This document shows positions 47,161-56,453 of a stretch of DNA of 64,000 bases, in pieces. The stretch's first letter is position 1, and each line of letters starts with the position of its first letter. The notes beneath the pieces are model-generated. The model worked only from the letters and a program-made list of their open reading frames with translations, was not told the origin of the DNA and did no database searches. A program made the translations under genes and the position numbers. Source of the stretch: Williamsia sterculiae (GTDB lineage: Bacteria > Actinomycetota > Actinomycetes > Mycobacteriales > Mycobacteriaceae); NCBI RefSeq assembly GCF_900156495.1, contig NZ_FTNT01000012.1, positions 114,846 to 178,845 on the forward strand, in the 5' to 3' direction.

Positions 47161-48186
47161 TCAGTAACGCCGCGCTGAGTTGTACGGACCTGCGGCGTCG
47201 ATGGGCACGACCTTCACCGGCACACCGAACGTCGAGGCGTGAATGACGAAGCCCTCTCCGACGTACATGCCGACATGCGTGGCGTCCGGGTAGTAGATGA
47301 TCAGGTCACCGGGTTGCAGGTCCTTGCGATCGACCGCGGTGCCGGACTGCAGTTGGGCCTGACTCGACCGGGGCAACAACTTGCCCGCCTGTTGGTACGC
47401 CCAGACCATCAGTCCCGAGCAGTCGAACTGATCGGGCCCGGTGGCCCCCCATACGTACGGGTCGCCGATGCGGGTGAGCGCGGCCTGCACCGCGATCACG
47501 GCGGCGGCGGTGCCGCGAGGCAGCAGCCTGGGGTCGAACGAGAAGTTGGGGCCCGTGAGCGCCGCGAGTTGTGAGCCGGTCAGCGATTCGTAGACCGCCT
47601 TGACCTGGGCGATCTGCATCTGGAGTTGACTCTGCCGGGCCTGCAGGTCGGCTCGGGTCTTCTCGGCCGCCGCGACAGCCGCCGACGCGGTCTTGGTGGC
47701 GGCGTCAGCCTGCGTCTTGGCCTCCTCGGCACGCTTCTTGGTGGCCGAGTAGTCACGCAGGTCGGCAGAGGTCTGCCGGGACACCATCTCCAACCCCGAC
47801 ATCTGGTCGAGCAACGACTGCGGGGAGTCGCTGACCAGGACGGCGTACAGGCGGTTGACGCGGGCACCGCGATAGCTCGCCGAGACCAACGCGTCCACGT
47901 TGTGCTGCAACTGGTCCTGTTTGGTCCGCAGGTCGGCGAGAGTCTGCTGCGCCCGCGCGGCGCCCGCGGCGGCCTGCTTCATCTCCCGGCTGCGGCTGTC
48001 GAAGTCGATCTGCGCGTCGTGCATGGCCTCCGACGCCTTCTCCGCGTCGTGACCGAGAGCCTTGTATCGACTCAGCAGGTCCTGCGGGGTCTGGTTCGGT
48101 GCGGCCGTGGCCGGCCCCGCCAGACCGGCGAATGCCATGACCACCACCACTGCCGCGACCACCGTGCGGATCACACGACCGGTCAT
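47161..48186 (-). CDS. NlpC/P60 peptidoglycan endopeptidase with coiled-coil (RipC/Rv2190c-like)
   Basis: The 341-residue secreted protein has a signal peptide (VVAAVVVVMAFAGLAGPATAA), a long coiled-coil (about residues 40-210, charged heptads), and a C-terminal NlpC/P60 domain of the Rip family. The catalytic Cys is in FDCSGLMVWAY, the His in HVGMYVG, and the third residue in HASTFGV. Such enzymes cleave D-Glu-mDAP bonds during cell separation; the coiled coil may sense FtsEX, as for RipC. The ATG at 48186 gives a normal signal peptide. The gene lies 11 bases beyond the lipoprotein start. Confidence 0.9.
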   Translation of the reverse strand: MTGRVIRTVVAAVVVVMAFAGLAGPATAAPNQTPQDLLSRYKALGHDAEKASEAMHDAQIDFDSRSREMKQAAAGAARAQQTLADLRTKQDQLQHNVDALVSASYRGARVNRLYAVLVSDSPQSLLDQMSGLEMVSRQTSADLRDYSATKKRAEEAKTQADAATKTASAAVAAAEKTRADLQARQSQLQMQIAQVKAVYESLTGSQLAALTGPNFSFDPRLLPRGTAAAVIAVQAALTRIGDPYVWGATGPDQFDCSGLMVWAYQQAGKLLPRSSQAQLQSGTAVDRKDLQPGDLIIYYPDATHVGMYVGEGFVIHASTFGVPVKVVPIDAAGPYNSARRY

Positions 48187-48387
48187 CGCCGTCGGGTCAC
48201 CTGCTGGGACCCTCACGCGCGGGACTCTCGACAACGAACGGACTCCTCGACTCCACGTCACACACACCCACGAATCGCCCGAACCGGGCCGGCACCGCCG
48301 GTCGCGGCCCCTGGACGAGGCTACGCGACCCGCGGTGGCCGGGAGAGCGATTCACCGACCCTCACAGGCGGCCGGAAAAGACCACGG

Positions 48388-48984
48388 TCAGTAACGACGA
48401 GCGCCGGTCAGCTCCATCGAACCCAGGCTCGCCTTCTGCACCGGAACACCCTCGGTGGACGCGTGCACGAACTTGCCGCCACCGACGTAGATGCCTGCGT
48501 GGCTGCCGCCGTTGAAGATCAGGACGTCACCGGGCTCCAGCGCCGAGGCCGGCACCGGGGCGCCGCCACCGAGCTGGCCATAGCTGTCGCGCGGGATGGT
48601 CTTGCCTGCCTGCTTGTAGGCCCACTGGACGAGACCGGAGCAGTCGAAGGCGCTCGGTCCGGCCGAACCGTAGGAGTACGGCGCACCGATCTTGCTGACC
48701 GCGGCGTCCGCGGCGACCTGACCCTCGCTGTTGGCGCGCGGCGGGAGCTTCGGCAGACCCTTGATCGGACCGGGCGCGACCTTGCCCGGCTTGAACTGAT
48801 TCGGAACCTGCTTCTCGTTCACGCCGGGCAGTTCGAACGTGCCGACCCCGGGGATCGCGACGGGTGTGGCCAGCGCGGGGCCTGCCCCGATGGCGACGCC
48901 ACCGAGCGTCAGCGTCCCGGCGACCATGGCGCCCTGTGCGATCCGGGCACCTTTACCCGACTGTTCCAAACGGTGTTTCGCCAC
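48388..48984 (-). CDS. NlpC/P60 family cell-wall protein under a c-di-AMP riboswitch
   Basis: The 198-residue secreted protein has a signal peptide-like N-terminus (residues about 12-40), a short Pro-rich linker and an NlpC/P60 domain with FDCSGLVQWAYKQAGK (catalytic Cys), SHAGIYVGGGKFVHAST (two His). It is shorter than the neighbour and has no coiled coil. The 5' leader (about 49020-49200) folds as a ydaO-type riboswitch, so synthesis should respond to c-di-AMP. Start is a GTG at 48984 with AGGAG about 7 bases upstream. The 202-base gap to the next gene downstream contains nothing recognised. Confidence 0.88.
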   Translation of the reverse strand: MAKHRLEQSGKGARIAQGAMVAGTLTLGGVAIGAGPALATPVAIPGVGTFELPGVNEKQVPNQFKPGKVAPGPIKGLPKLPPRANSEGQVAADAAVSKIGAPYSYGSAGPSAFDCSGLVQWAYKQAGKTIPRDSYGQLGGGAPVPASALEPGDVLIFNGGSHAGIYVGGGKFVHASTEGVPVQKASLGSMELTGARRY

Positions 48985-49013
48985 GAAGCGATGTCTCCTA
49001 GTTTCTTCCCGTC

Positions 49014-49205
49014 CGCCGACCGGGTTAGCTGTCGGATTCGGGCCGGAAGAATGGCCCTACCCACCGGGCCGCTGGACACGCGTGATCTCACGCGGCCCCG
49101 ACAGCCAAGCAGGATTCACCCCAAGTGGACATGCGTCCAGCAAAGCGGTTCCCCGGTTCGCTCGTACACGAGCGATTGAGCGGCGACCCGGCGACCCGAC
49201 TCGGT
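49014..49205 (-). ncRNA. c-di-AMP (ydaO-yuaA) riboswitch
   Basis: Read on the minus strand, the leader of the NlpC/P60 gene contains the ydaO-class landmarks in order: CGCTCAATCGCTCG with CGGGGAACCGC, then TTGGGGTGAATCC, then GGCTGTCGGGG, then GGTGGGTAGGGCC, and finally CCGACAGCTAACCCGG followed by GGCGG. The sequence GGGGTGAATCC and the closing CCGACAGCTAACCCGG are the most distinctive. In actinobacteria this class often precedes cell-wall hydrolase and rpf genes. It explains the 319-base gap between 48985 and 49303. Confidence 0.9.
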
Positions 49206-49303
49206 GTGAGACAGGAGGCTCCGCAAGGTCTCGGAAAGGTTACGAAACGTCACCAGCCGTTGTCCACTACAGCCGCACTCCGCGTCGTCGGCGTGTCCCC
49301 GGC

Positions 49304-49585
49304 TCAGCCCGCGCGTCGTACCGCCGTGTCGGGCAGCGCAGATAGACTGCGCGGCAACGTCTTCCGATCGACCGTCGAGACCGGGGTGCGGTCTCGGAGC
49401 ATCCCGGCGTCTCGGAACGTATCCACGGCCGCCTCGAGCCGGAGCTCGTGGTCAATCTCGAATTCATTACGGTGAACCTCCACATCCGCGCTGGCACGGG
49501 CCTCGAATGGCGCCACCAGAAGGGTCATGATGCATCCGTCGCAGGCGCGCGGGCGGCCGGGGCAGGTGTCGCAATCGATGTGCAC
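49304..49585 (-). CDS. Small Cys-rich protein (two CxxC pairs)
   Basis: The 93-residue product begins MHIDCDTCPGRPRACDGC, with two CxxC pairs eight residues apart that suggest a metal (zinc) site. The rest is acidic with a helical stretch EIDHELRLEAAVDTFRDAGML. Small actinobacterial proteins starting MHIDCDTC are common in this region of the genome, which supports it as real. The start is GTG 49585 with GAGGT upstream. It lies upstream of the riboswitch-controlled NlpC/P60 gene on the same strand; the 205 bases to the divergent Rv2191-like gene hold no gene. Function unknown. Confidence 0.8.
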   Translation of the reverse strand: MHIDCDTCPGRPRACDGCIMTLLVAPFEARASADVEVHRNEFEIDHELRLEAAVDTFRDAGMLRDRTPVSTVDRKTLPRSLSALPDTAVRRAG

Positions 49586-49790
49586 TGTGATCTACCTCTC
49601 ATTCGTCTCGGACGGCCCGTTGCGGCCGTTCGGTCATCGATCGCGGTCTGCGATTCGCTGGTCGGGACACTAACGACGGGGTACGACACTCGACTCGCGT
49701 CCCAATTACCCCAGAGGCCACTCTGACCTCATCGGCACCTCGGGCCCGTCACGAAATCTGCTGTCACACCCTCGAACTAACGTTCGCCTC

Positions 49791-51593
49791 ATGCAGACGG
49801 GTACCGGCGCATTCCCCGCGCAACTGTCCTTCGCCGACCTGACCGCGCCGGAGAACAGCGAATCCGACGGTGCCACCGGGCCGGCTTTCGACATCCCGTT
49901 GTTCGCAACCACGTTCGTCGTCGTCGACCTGGAGACCACCGGGACCCGAGCGGGCAGCGACCGGATCACCGAGATCGGCGCGGTCAAGGTGCGCGGGGGC
50001 GAGGTGCTCGGCGAACTGGCCACCCTGGTCGACCCCGGCCGAGCGATACCGCCGCAGATCGTCGCGCTGACCGGGATCACCCAGGCAATGGTCTACTCCG
50101 CCCCCACCATCGGTGAGGTCCTGCCCAGTTTCCTGGAGTTCGCGCGCGGCTCGATCCTGGTCGCCCACAACGCCCGCTTCGACATGGCCTTCCTGCGGGC
50201 CGCCGCGGCGGATTCGGGAGTGCCGTGGACCTTCCCGCCCGCTCTGTGCACCGTCACCCTGGCTCGTCGAGTGCTGCCCCGCGACGAGGCACCCCGAGTG
50301 AAACTCGCGGCATTGGCGCAGCTGTTCGACGTACAGACCACTCCGACCCACCGCGCCCTCGACGACGCCCGCGCCACCGTCGAGGTGATGCACAACCTGT
50401 TCGAGCGGATCGGCAACCTCGGCGTGGACACCTACCGCGAACTGCGCGACTACCTACCGGGGGTGCCGCGAGAGGTCCGGGCCAAGAACGTGATGGCACG
50501 GCACCTGCCGCACCGACCGGGTGTCTACCTGTTCCGCGGACCGTCCGACGAGGTCCTGTACGTGGGAACCGCGACGGACCTGCGTCGTCGGGTGGCCGGC
50601 TACTTCACCGGGTCGGAGACCCGCACGCGAATGCGAGAGATGGTGGCGTTGGCCACCCGCGTCGACCACGTGGAGTGTGCGCACCGGTTGGAAGCGGGGG
50701 TGCGGGAACTGCGACTATTGGCCGCACACGCCCCCGCGTACAACCGTCGATCCAAGTATCCGCGACGGGGTTGGTGGGTGTGCCTGACCGATGAGGCGTT
50801 CCCCCGTCTCAAGGTCACCCGAACGGCATCGACAGGTGATGCGGTGGGGCCGGTGACCTCGCGGGCCACCGCACAGCAGATCGCCGATGTGATCGCCGAG
50901 GCGTGCGGCCTGCGCAGCTGCACCACCCGGTTGCCGCGGTCGGGCAGCCACGGCTGCGAGCTCACCGCCGACGGCCGACGCCCGGCCGGTGGTTGCCACG
51001 CGGCGGGTGCGAGCGCCGAGCCACCCGAGCAGTACGCGCCGCGAGCCGCACGGGTGCGTGCCCTGCTCCGCGGGGAGTCCGACGACGCCCTGCACACCGC
51101 CACCGCTCGACTGGCGAGTCTTGCCCGGGCGGAGATGTTCGAGACGGCGGCCCGGATCCGCGACCGCCTGGCCGACACCGTCACCGCATTGGACCGCTGC
51201 CAGCGACTGACCGCGCTCTGTGCGATCGAGGAGGTGGTGATCGCCCGACCGGACGGTGAGCGCGGCTGGGAGATCGCAATCGTCCGACACGGCAGACTCG
51301 CCGCGGCCGGCGTGGCCCACCGCGGGGTGGCACCGATGCCGGTGATCACGGCGCTCACCGCCACCGCGGAGACCGTCGTCGTCGCCGACGGTCCGCTGCG
51401 GGGCGCGCCACCGGAGGAGGCGGGTCTGATCTATCGGTGGATGACCGAGCCCGGGTGCCGCATCGTGCGCACCACGTCGGGCCTGGGTCTGCCTGCCCAC
51501 AGCGCCTGTCGCTGGACCGCGTGGTCGCGGCGGGTGCACGATGCGCGGGAGACCGGCCGCCGGTTGGCAGCGATGCCGGTCGAGGCGGGGTGA
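49791..51593 (+). CDS. DnaQ-type exonuclease fused to UvrC-like GIY-YIG region (Rv2191-like)
   Basis: The 600-residue product joins a DEDDh 3'-5' exonuclease (residues about 40-205: FVVVDLETTG, then VAHNARFDMAF, then HRALDDARATVEV) to a UvrC-like region with a GIY-YIG core (PGVYLFRGPSDEVLYVGTATDLRRRV, residues about 245-270) and downstream Cys-containing segments. It is the Rv2191 family, paralogous to UvrC but without its C-terminal helices. The role is probably DNA repair or lesion processing. TAACGT (49778-49783) ends 7 bases before the ATG and no ribosome site is visible, suggesting a leaderless message. Confidence 0.9.
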   Translation: MQTGTGAFPAQLSFADLTAPENSESDGATGPAFDIPLFATTFVVVDLETTGTRAGSDRITEIGAVKVRGGEVLGELATLVDPGRAIPPQIVALTGITQAMVYSAPTIGEVLPSFLEFARGSILVAHNARFDMAFLRAAAADSGVPWTFPPALCTVTLARRVLPRDEAPRVKLAALAQLFDVQTTPTHRALDDARATVEVMHNLFERIGNLGVDTYRELRDYLPGVPREVRAKNVMARHLPHRPGVYLFRGPSDEVLYVGTATDLRRRVAGYFTGSETRTRMREMVALATRVDHVECAHRLEAGVRELRLLAAHAPAYNRRSKYPRRGWWVCLTDEAFPRLKVTRTASTGDAVGPVTSRATAQQIADVIAEACGLRSCTTRLPRSGSHGCELTADGRRPAGGCHAAGASAEPPEQYAPRAARVRALLRGESDDALHTATARLASLARAEMFETAARIRDRLADTVTALDRCQRLTALCAIEEVVIARPDGERGWEIAIVRHGRLAAAGVAHRGVAPMPVITALTATAETVVVADGPLRGAPPEEAGLIYRWMTEPGCRIVRTTSGLGLPAHSACRWTAWSRRVHDARETGRRLAAMPVEAG

Positions 51594-51613
51594 CACCTCA
51601 TTACTGTGAAGCC

Positions 51614-51889
51614 ATGATCACCGCGATTGTCCTCATCCAGGCCGACGTCCATCAGATCCCGGAGACCGCACAGGCGGTCGCGGACGTGCCGGGCGTGGTC
51701 GAGGTGTTCTCCTGCGCAGGCGACGTGGACCTCATCGCCAAGGTGCGGGTGCGCGATCACGCCGAGGTCGCCGCGGTGGTGACCGGGTCGATCAACCGGC
51801 TTCCCGGGGTACGGCACACGGCCACCCACATCGCCTTCGCCAGCTATTCCAGCGCCGACGTGGAGGCGGGGTTCTCGATCGGCGACTGA
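51614..51889 (+). CDS. Stand-alone Lrp/AsnC ligand-binding (RAM) domain protein
   Basis: The 91-residue product corresponds only to the C-terminal ligand-binding domain of Lrp/AsnC regulators (TAIVLIQADVHQIPETAQAVADVPGVVEVFSCAGDVDLIAKVRVRD). There is no helix-turn-helix. Stand-alone RAM domains bind amino acids and form oligomers; proximity to trpD suggests amino-acid sensing but is weak evidence. TACTGT (51602-51607) lies 6 bases before the ATG, with no ribosome site, so it may have its own leaderless message despite being 20 bases behind the exonuclease gene. Confidence 0.88.
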   Translation: MITAIVLIQADVHQIPETAQAVADVPGVVEVFSCAGDVDLIAKVRVRDHAEVAAVVTGSINRLPGVRHTATHIAFASYSSADVEAGFSIGD

Positions 51890-51905
51890 CCCGGATCCGC
51901 TCGCC

Positions 51906-53030
51906 CTAGGTGCGGTCGGGTGCGTCCGAGCCCGGTGCACTGACCTGTACCCACCGGGCCAGGACCCGGGCGGCCCCGCCGGTGTCGATCGCCTCCGCGG
52001 CGCGGGCACAGCCGCGGTCCAACAGATCCGTCAACGCGGCCCGGTCGCCCGTCTCGACGACCGTGGCCAGTGCCGCCCGGTCGTGGGCCACGAGGGCGCC
52101 CGCCGCGTTGAGCACGACCGCGTCGCGGACCGGCCCGGTCTCACCCGCGAACACCGCGCGCGCCACGGCGGCGTTGTGGTCGGCATCGCCACCGACCAGC
52201 GCCGCCAACGCGACCCGGTCGATACCGATCTCACGCGGGTCGACGGTCAGCTCGACCACCCGCCCGCCCGCGGCCACCCACACCGTGGACGTGGCGGTGG
52301 TGGTGAGCTCGTCGAGCCCATCGTCACCGCGGACCACCAGCACCGAGTTCCCCCGGTCGGCGAAGGTCTGCGCGATCACGGGCGCCACGTCGGCGAAGGC
52401 GCATCCCACCAACCCGCTGTCGGGCCGGGCGGGGTTGGTGAGCGGCCCCAACACGTTGAAGACCGTCGGGATGCCGATCTGCTTTCGGGGTGGTCCGGCG
52501 AATCGAAGGGCCGGGTGGAAGACCGGCGCGAAACAGAACCCGATCCCCGCCTCGGCGACGGTGCGCGCGACCCCGTCGGCGTCCAGGCCGATGGTCACCC
52601 CGAGCGCCTCGAGGACGTCGGCACCACCGCTCTTCGACGATGCGGCACGGTTGCCGTGTTTGACCACCGGCACACCGGCAGCGGCCACCACCACCGCGGA
52701 CATCGTGGAGATGTTCACGGTGTTCGACCGGTCACCGCCGGTCCCGACGATGTCCACGCAGTCGCGGTCCACCGGCACCGGCACCGAATGGGCCAGCATG
52801 GCGTCGGCCAGGCCGCGGAGTTCGTCGGCGACGGGCTTCTTCATCTTCAGCGCCACCCCGAAGGCGGCGATCTGGGCGTGCGACGCACTGTCGGTCATGA
52901 TCTCGTCCATCACCCAGCGCGCGCCGTCGACGGTCAGGTCGCGGCCGGCGGTGAGGTCGCCCAGCACCGACGGCCAATCGCGCACGTCACGCGGCGAGTC
53001 GGGACCGGTCGAACCCCCAGCTGAAGTCAC
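51906..53030 (-). CDS. trpD: Anthranilate phosphoribosyltransferase TrpD
   Basis: TrpD joins anthranilate to phosphoribosyl pyrophosphate, the second step of tryptophan synthesis. The 374-residue product has the PRPP loop [48 protein letters not shown] and [11 protein letters not shown]. It starts at a GTG (53030) that overlaps the stop of a small upstream gene by 4 bases. It converges with the Lrp-type gene with 16 bases between. Position equals Rv2192c. Confidence 0.95.
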   Translation of the reverse strand: MTSAGGSTGPDSPRDVRDWPSVLGDLTAGRDLTVDGARWVMDEIMTDSASHAQIAAFGVALKMKKPVADELRGLADAMLAHSVPVPVDRDCVDIVGTGGDRSNTVNISTMSAVVVAAAGVPVVKHGNRAASSKSGGADVLEALGVTIGLDADGVARTVAEAGIGFCFAPVFHPALRFAGPPRKQIGIPTVFNVLGPLTNPARPDSGLVGCAFADVAPVIAQTFADRGNSVLVVRGDDGLDELTTTATSTVWVAAGGRVVELTVDPREIGIDRVALAALVGGDADHNAAVARAVFAGETGPVRDAVVLNAAGALVAHDRAALATVVETGDRAALTDLLDRGCARAAEAIDTGGAARVLARWVQVSAPGSDAPDRT

Positions 53031-53500
53031 CCGGTAACTCTATCCACCGGCGCCTGCAGCACCTCCCACGCCAGCACCTCACCGTCATGCCGCGCGGTGA
53101 GTCCGGCCATCCGCGAACGCTCCTGCGAACAATGCAACGCGTCGACGAGTTGTGGTCGGGCCAGCACCACGCACCTCGACCCCGCATCGAGGTCGGCGCC
53201 GAGCGCGGGTGGCAGCACGTCGGTGGGTCGATATCCGGCCTGCGCCGCGAGATCGAGGACCGCGTCCACCGACCGATCGGGCAGCACCAGCACGTGTCGC
53301 AGCACCGCTTGCCGGTCGGCGACGAACGCCGACGCCTCGAGGACCGCGCCGCTCGATGCGGCGGGGTCGTCGGAGACCGCGACCACCACAAGCGACGGGT
53401 CGTCGACGTCGAGATCGTCCTCGGCACGATCGCGACGGAACAACCGTCGCAACACCGAGTCCCCGGAGGTCAGCGGGGCACCGTTCAGGTCGCGCGCCAT
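53027..53500 (-). CDS. Conserved hypothetical protein coupled to trpD
   Basis: The 157-residue product has a mixed alpha/beta pattern ([39 protein letters not shown]) and the motif [25 protein letters not shown] do not recognise a family. The ATG at 53500 gives the best SD spacing, with a second ATG at 53506. Its stop overlaps the trpD start by 4 bases, so it is translated before trpD in the same message. There is no counterpart in the M. tuberculosis order that I can recall. Confidence 0.65.
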   Translation of the reverse strand: MARDLNGAPLTSGDSVLRRLFRRDRAEDDLDVDDPSLVVVAVSDDPAASSGAVLEASAFVADRQAVLRHVLVLPDRSVDAVLDLAAQAGYRPTDVLPPALGADLDAGSRCVVLARPQLVDALHCSQERSRMAGLTARHDGEVLAWEVLQAPVDRVTG

Positions 53501-53678
53501 GACCATCACCCTGACAGCCGAACCGCCCGCGCGGCAACGGTGGAACGCCTCCGCGACACGCCGGTCGGGAGGCGGTCGGAGATGTTTTGGCCCGTCATCG
53601 CCGTGGCCCCGACACACGGGCGACTTTTTCCTCGACCCAAGTGGTCACGAGATACTACGAACCGTCATACTTCTGTCT

Positions 53679-54290
53679 GTGACGAGTGCTGCAGGTACCT
53701 CAGGGACAGCCATCACCTCGCGAGTCCACTCGCTGAACCGGCCGAACATGGTCAGCGTGGGCACCATCGTGTGGTTGTCCAGCGAGCTCATGTTCTTCGC
53801 CGGCCTGTTCGCGATGTACTTCGTGGCCCGGGCCAACTCGGGCGGCAACTGGCCGCCGGAGCCGACCGAGCTGAACCTCTACCTGGCCATCCCGGTGACC
53901 ACCGTGCTGGTGCTGTCGTCGGTGACCTGTCAGATGGGTGTGTTCGCGGCCGAACGCGGTGACGTGTTCGGTCTGCGCCGCTGGTACGTGCTGACCTTCC
54001 TGATGGGCGCGTTCTTCGTCTCCGGCCAGGGGTACGAGTACTACCACCTGGTCAAGGAGGGCACCACCCTCTCGTCGAACGTCTACGGCTCCGTCTTCTA
54101 CATGGCGACCGGGTTCCACGGTCTGCACGTCATCGGCGGTCTGATCGCCTTCATCTTCCTGCTGGTCCGGACCAAACTGAGCAAGTTCACCCCGGCGCAG
54201 GCGACGGCGGCGATCGTTGTCTCTTACTACTGGCACTTCGTGGACATCGTGTGGATCGCACTGTTCGCGACCATCTACTTCATCCGTTAG
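53679..54290 (+). CDS. ctaE: Cytochrome c oxidase subunit III CtaE
   Basis: CtaE is subunit III of the aa3 oxidase, part of the bcc-aa3 supercomplex in the plasma membrane. The 203-residue protein has five membrane segments and conserved stretches [38 protein letters not shown] and [12 protein letters not shown]. The GTG at 53679 matches the usual N-terminus and length. It heads the ctaE-qcrC-qcrA-qcrB row, as in M. tuberculosis (Rv2193). A 55-base gap to qcrC includes no obvious promoter. No ribosome site is clear upstream. Confidence 0.95.
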   Translation: MTSAAGTSGTAITSRVHSLNRPNMVSVGTIVWLSSELMFFAGLFAMYFVARANSGGNWPPEPTELNLYLAIPVTTVLVLSSVTCQMGVFAAERGDVFGLRRWYVLTFLMGAFFVSGQGYEYYHLVKEGTTLSSNVYGSVFYMATGFHGLHVIGGLIAFIFLLVRTKLSKFTPAQATAAIVVSYYWHFVDIVWIALFATIYFIR

Positions 54291-54345
54291 CCCCTCGGGT
54301 CGTCACACAGCTCAGCAGTTCCGTCCGCTACGTAGAGAGAGACAG

Positions 54346-55281
54346 ATGAGTTCATCTCCACCGCTCCCGTCGCCTGCCACAGACGACGGTGATGGCGTCG
54401 GCGCGTCCGACCGCACGGCGAAGGCCGCCATCGACCCGAAGAAGGCGAAGTCACGACGCAAGCTGCGTCGGCGTGCCTCGGGTGCGGTGTTGCTGCTCGC
54501 CGGACTGCTGACCGCCGGTGGTCTGGCCACCGCTCTGACCCCGAGCCCGCAGGTCGCGACCGCCGACGCGCAGTCGCCCGCGGCGCTCATCGCCGACGGC
54601 AAGAAGCTGTACGAGACCTCGTGTATCACCTGCCACGGCAAGAACCTCGACGGCGTCCAGAGCCGCGGTCCGTCGCTGGTCGGCGTCGGCGACGCGGCCG
54701 TCTACTTCCAGGTGTCCTCCGGACGCATGCCCGCCGCACGCGGTGAGGCCCAGGCCGCCCGCAAGCCGTCGAAATTCACCGACGCGCAGATCGACCAGCT
54801 CGGCGCGTACGTGCAGTCCGTCGGTGGCGGCCCCTCGGTGGTGTACGAACACAACGCCGACGGTTCGGTGAAGATGGAGAACGGCCTTCCGGTCATCGCC
54901 CAGGGTCAGCTCCAGGGCCACGACATCGGCCGCGGCAGCGAACTGTTCCGCCTGAACTGCGCCTCCTGCCACAACTTCACCGGTCGCGGTGGCGCACTGT
55001 CCTCGGGCAAGTTCGCGCCGAACCTCGATCCGGCGAACGAACAGCAGATCTGGACCGCGATGCTGTCCGGCCCACAGAACATGCCCAAGTTCTCCGACCG
55101 TCAGCTCACCCCTGACGAGAAGAAGGACATCGTCGGCTACATCAAGTACGCCACCACCTCCAATCCGCAGGGTGGTTACGACCTCGGCGGCTTCGGGCCG
55201 GTGTCCGAGGGTATGGCCATGTGGGTCATCGGGGTGGTCGCCGTCGTCGCCGGCGCGATGTGGATGGGATCACGATCATGA
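54346..55281 (+). CDS. qcrC: Diheme cytochrome c subunit QcrC of the bcc complex
   Basis: QcrC is the membrane-anchored diheme cytochrome c that shuttles electrons within the bcc-aa3 supercomplex, replacing soluble cytochrome c. The 311-residue product has an N-terminal membrane segment after a basic stretch, two heme motifs CITCH and CASCH, and a C-terminal membrane helix ([16 protein letters not shown]). The ATG is at 54346. The stop overlaps the qcrA start by 4 bases. Confidence 0.95.
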   Translation: MSSSPPLPSPATDDGDGVGASDRTAKAAIDPKKAKSRRKLRRRASGAVLLLAGLLTAGGLATALTPSPQVATADAQSPAALIADGKKLYETSCITCHGKNLDGVQSRGPSLVGVGDAAVYFQVSSGRMPAARGEAQAARKPSKFTDAQIDQLGAYVQSVGGGPSVVYEHNADGSVKMENGLPVIAQGQLQGHDIGRGSELFRLNCASCHNFTGRGGALSSGKFAPNLDPANEQQIWTAMLSGPQNMPKFSDRQLTPDEKKDIVGYIKYATTSNPQGGYDLGGFGPVSEGMAMWVIGVVAVVAGAMWMGSRS

Positions 55282-56453
55282 GTGACACGAGCAAGCCCAC
55301 GCCGTCCGACGACGAACTCCGGGGGATGTCCAACGAGGAACTCGTCACGCTGGGCACCAACCTCGACGGCGTCGAGATCATCCACCGGCGCGCCCGCTTC
55401 CCCGAACCAGGGACCAAGAAGGAGAAGCGCGCCGAGAGGACCGTCGCGTTCTGGTTCGCGCTCGCGGGCGTGTCCGCGGCGGCCTGCTTCGGCATCTTCA
55501 TCTGGAACCACTGGCAGTTCGCGCTGCCGGAGGACAAGAACTACTGGTGGTACACGCTCAACACCCCGCTGCTGGGCATCACCTTCGGCGTGGCGGTTCT
55601 CGCCCTGGGCATCGGACTCATCCAGTTCACAAAGAAATTCATTCCCGAGGAGATCTCGGTGCAGGACCGTCACGACGGTCCGGGCTCGGCCGAGGTGGAC
55701 AAGAAGACCACCGCCGCGCTGCTGTCCAACGCGCTGAACACCTCCACCCTCCCCCGCCGCAAGATGATCCTCGGATCGGCGGGCTTCGGTGTGGGCATCT
55801 TCGCGATCACCGGTGTGGTCGCCCTGCTCGGCGGCATCGTCAAGAATCCCTGGGCCAAGGGCAAGGACGCCCCGCTGTGGCACACCGGCTGGTCGCCGAT
55901 CTACAACGACCCGAAGAACCCCAACGAGACGGTGTTCCTGCGCCGCGACACCGGTAACCCCGACCAGGTCGCACTGGTGCGACCGGAGGATCTCGACGCG
56001 GGCGGCATGGAGACCGTGTTCCCGTGGCGTGCCTCCGACGGACTGGGTGAGACCGAGGAGTCGCGGGAGAAGCTGCGGGAGGGTCTCAAGCTGGTTCGCA
56101 ACCCGGTGATGCTCATCCGGTTGCGTCCCGAGGACTCCGCGCGCGCCATCCAGCGCAAGGGCCAGGAGAGCTTCCACTACGGCGACTACTACGCCTACAC
56201 CAAGGTCTGCTCACACCTCGGTTGCCCGACGTCGCTATACGAGCAGCAGACCAACCGCATCCTGTGCCCGTGCCACCAGTCGCAGTTCAACGCGCTGGAA
56301 TACGGCAAGCCCGTGTTCGGACCCGCCGCCAGGGCCCTGGCGCAATTGCCGCTCACGGTGAACAATCAGGGATACCTGGTGGCAGCGGGGGACTACATCG
56401 AGCCCGTGGGGCCCGCATTCTGGGAACGCGGCCAGGGGAAGGATCGACCATGA
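55278..56453 (+). CDS. qcrA: Rieske iron-sulfur subunit QcrA
   Basis: QcrA carries the [2Fe-2S] cluster that takes the first electron from menaquinol. The 391-residue actinobacterial form has three N-terminal membrane segments and the cluster-binding boxes [10 protein letters not shown] and CPCHQSQFN near the C-terminus. The ATG at 55278 overlaps the qcrC stop by 4 bases and its end overlaps the qcrB start by 4. Length is typical for the family in this order. Confidence 0.95.
   Translation: MSDTSKPTPSDDELRGMSNEELVTLGTNLDGVEIIHRRARFPEPGTKKEKRAERTVAFWFALAGVSAAACFGIFIWNHWQFALPEDKNYWWYTLNTPLLGITFGVAVLALGIGLIQFTKKFIPEEISVQDRHDGPGSAEVDKKTTAALLSNALNTSTLPRRKMILGSAGFGVGIFAITGVVALLGGIVKNPWAKGKDAPLWHTGWSPIYNDPKNPNETVFLRRDTGNPDQVALVRPEDLDAGGMETVFPWRASDGLGETEESREKLREGLKLVRNPVMLIRLRPEDSARAIQRKGQESFHYGDYYAYTKVCSHLGCPTSLYEQQTNRILCPCHQSQFNALEYGKPVFGPAARALAQLPLTVNNQGYLVAAGDYIEPVGPAFWERGQGKDRP

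Noticed and set aside
49448..49726. Plus-strand 92-codon frame before the Rv2191-like gene
   Set aside because: It is antisense to the small Cys-rich protein, whose MHIDCDTC start and ribosome site make the minus strand the coding one.
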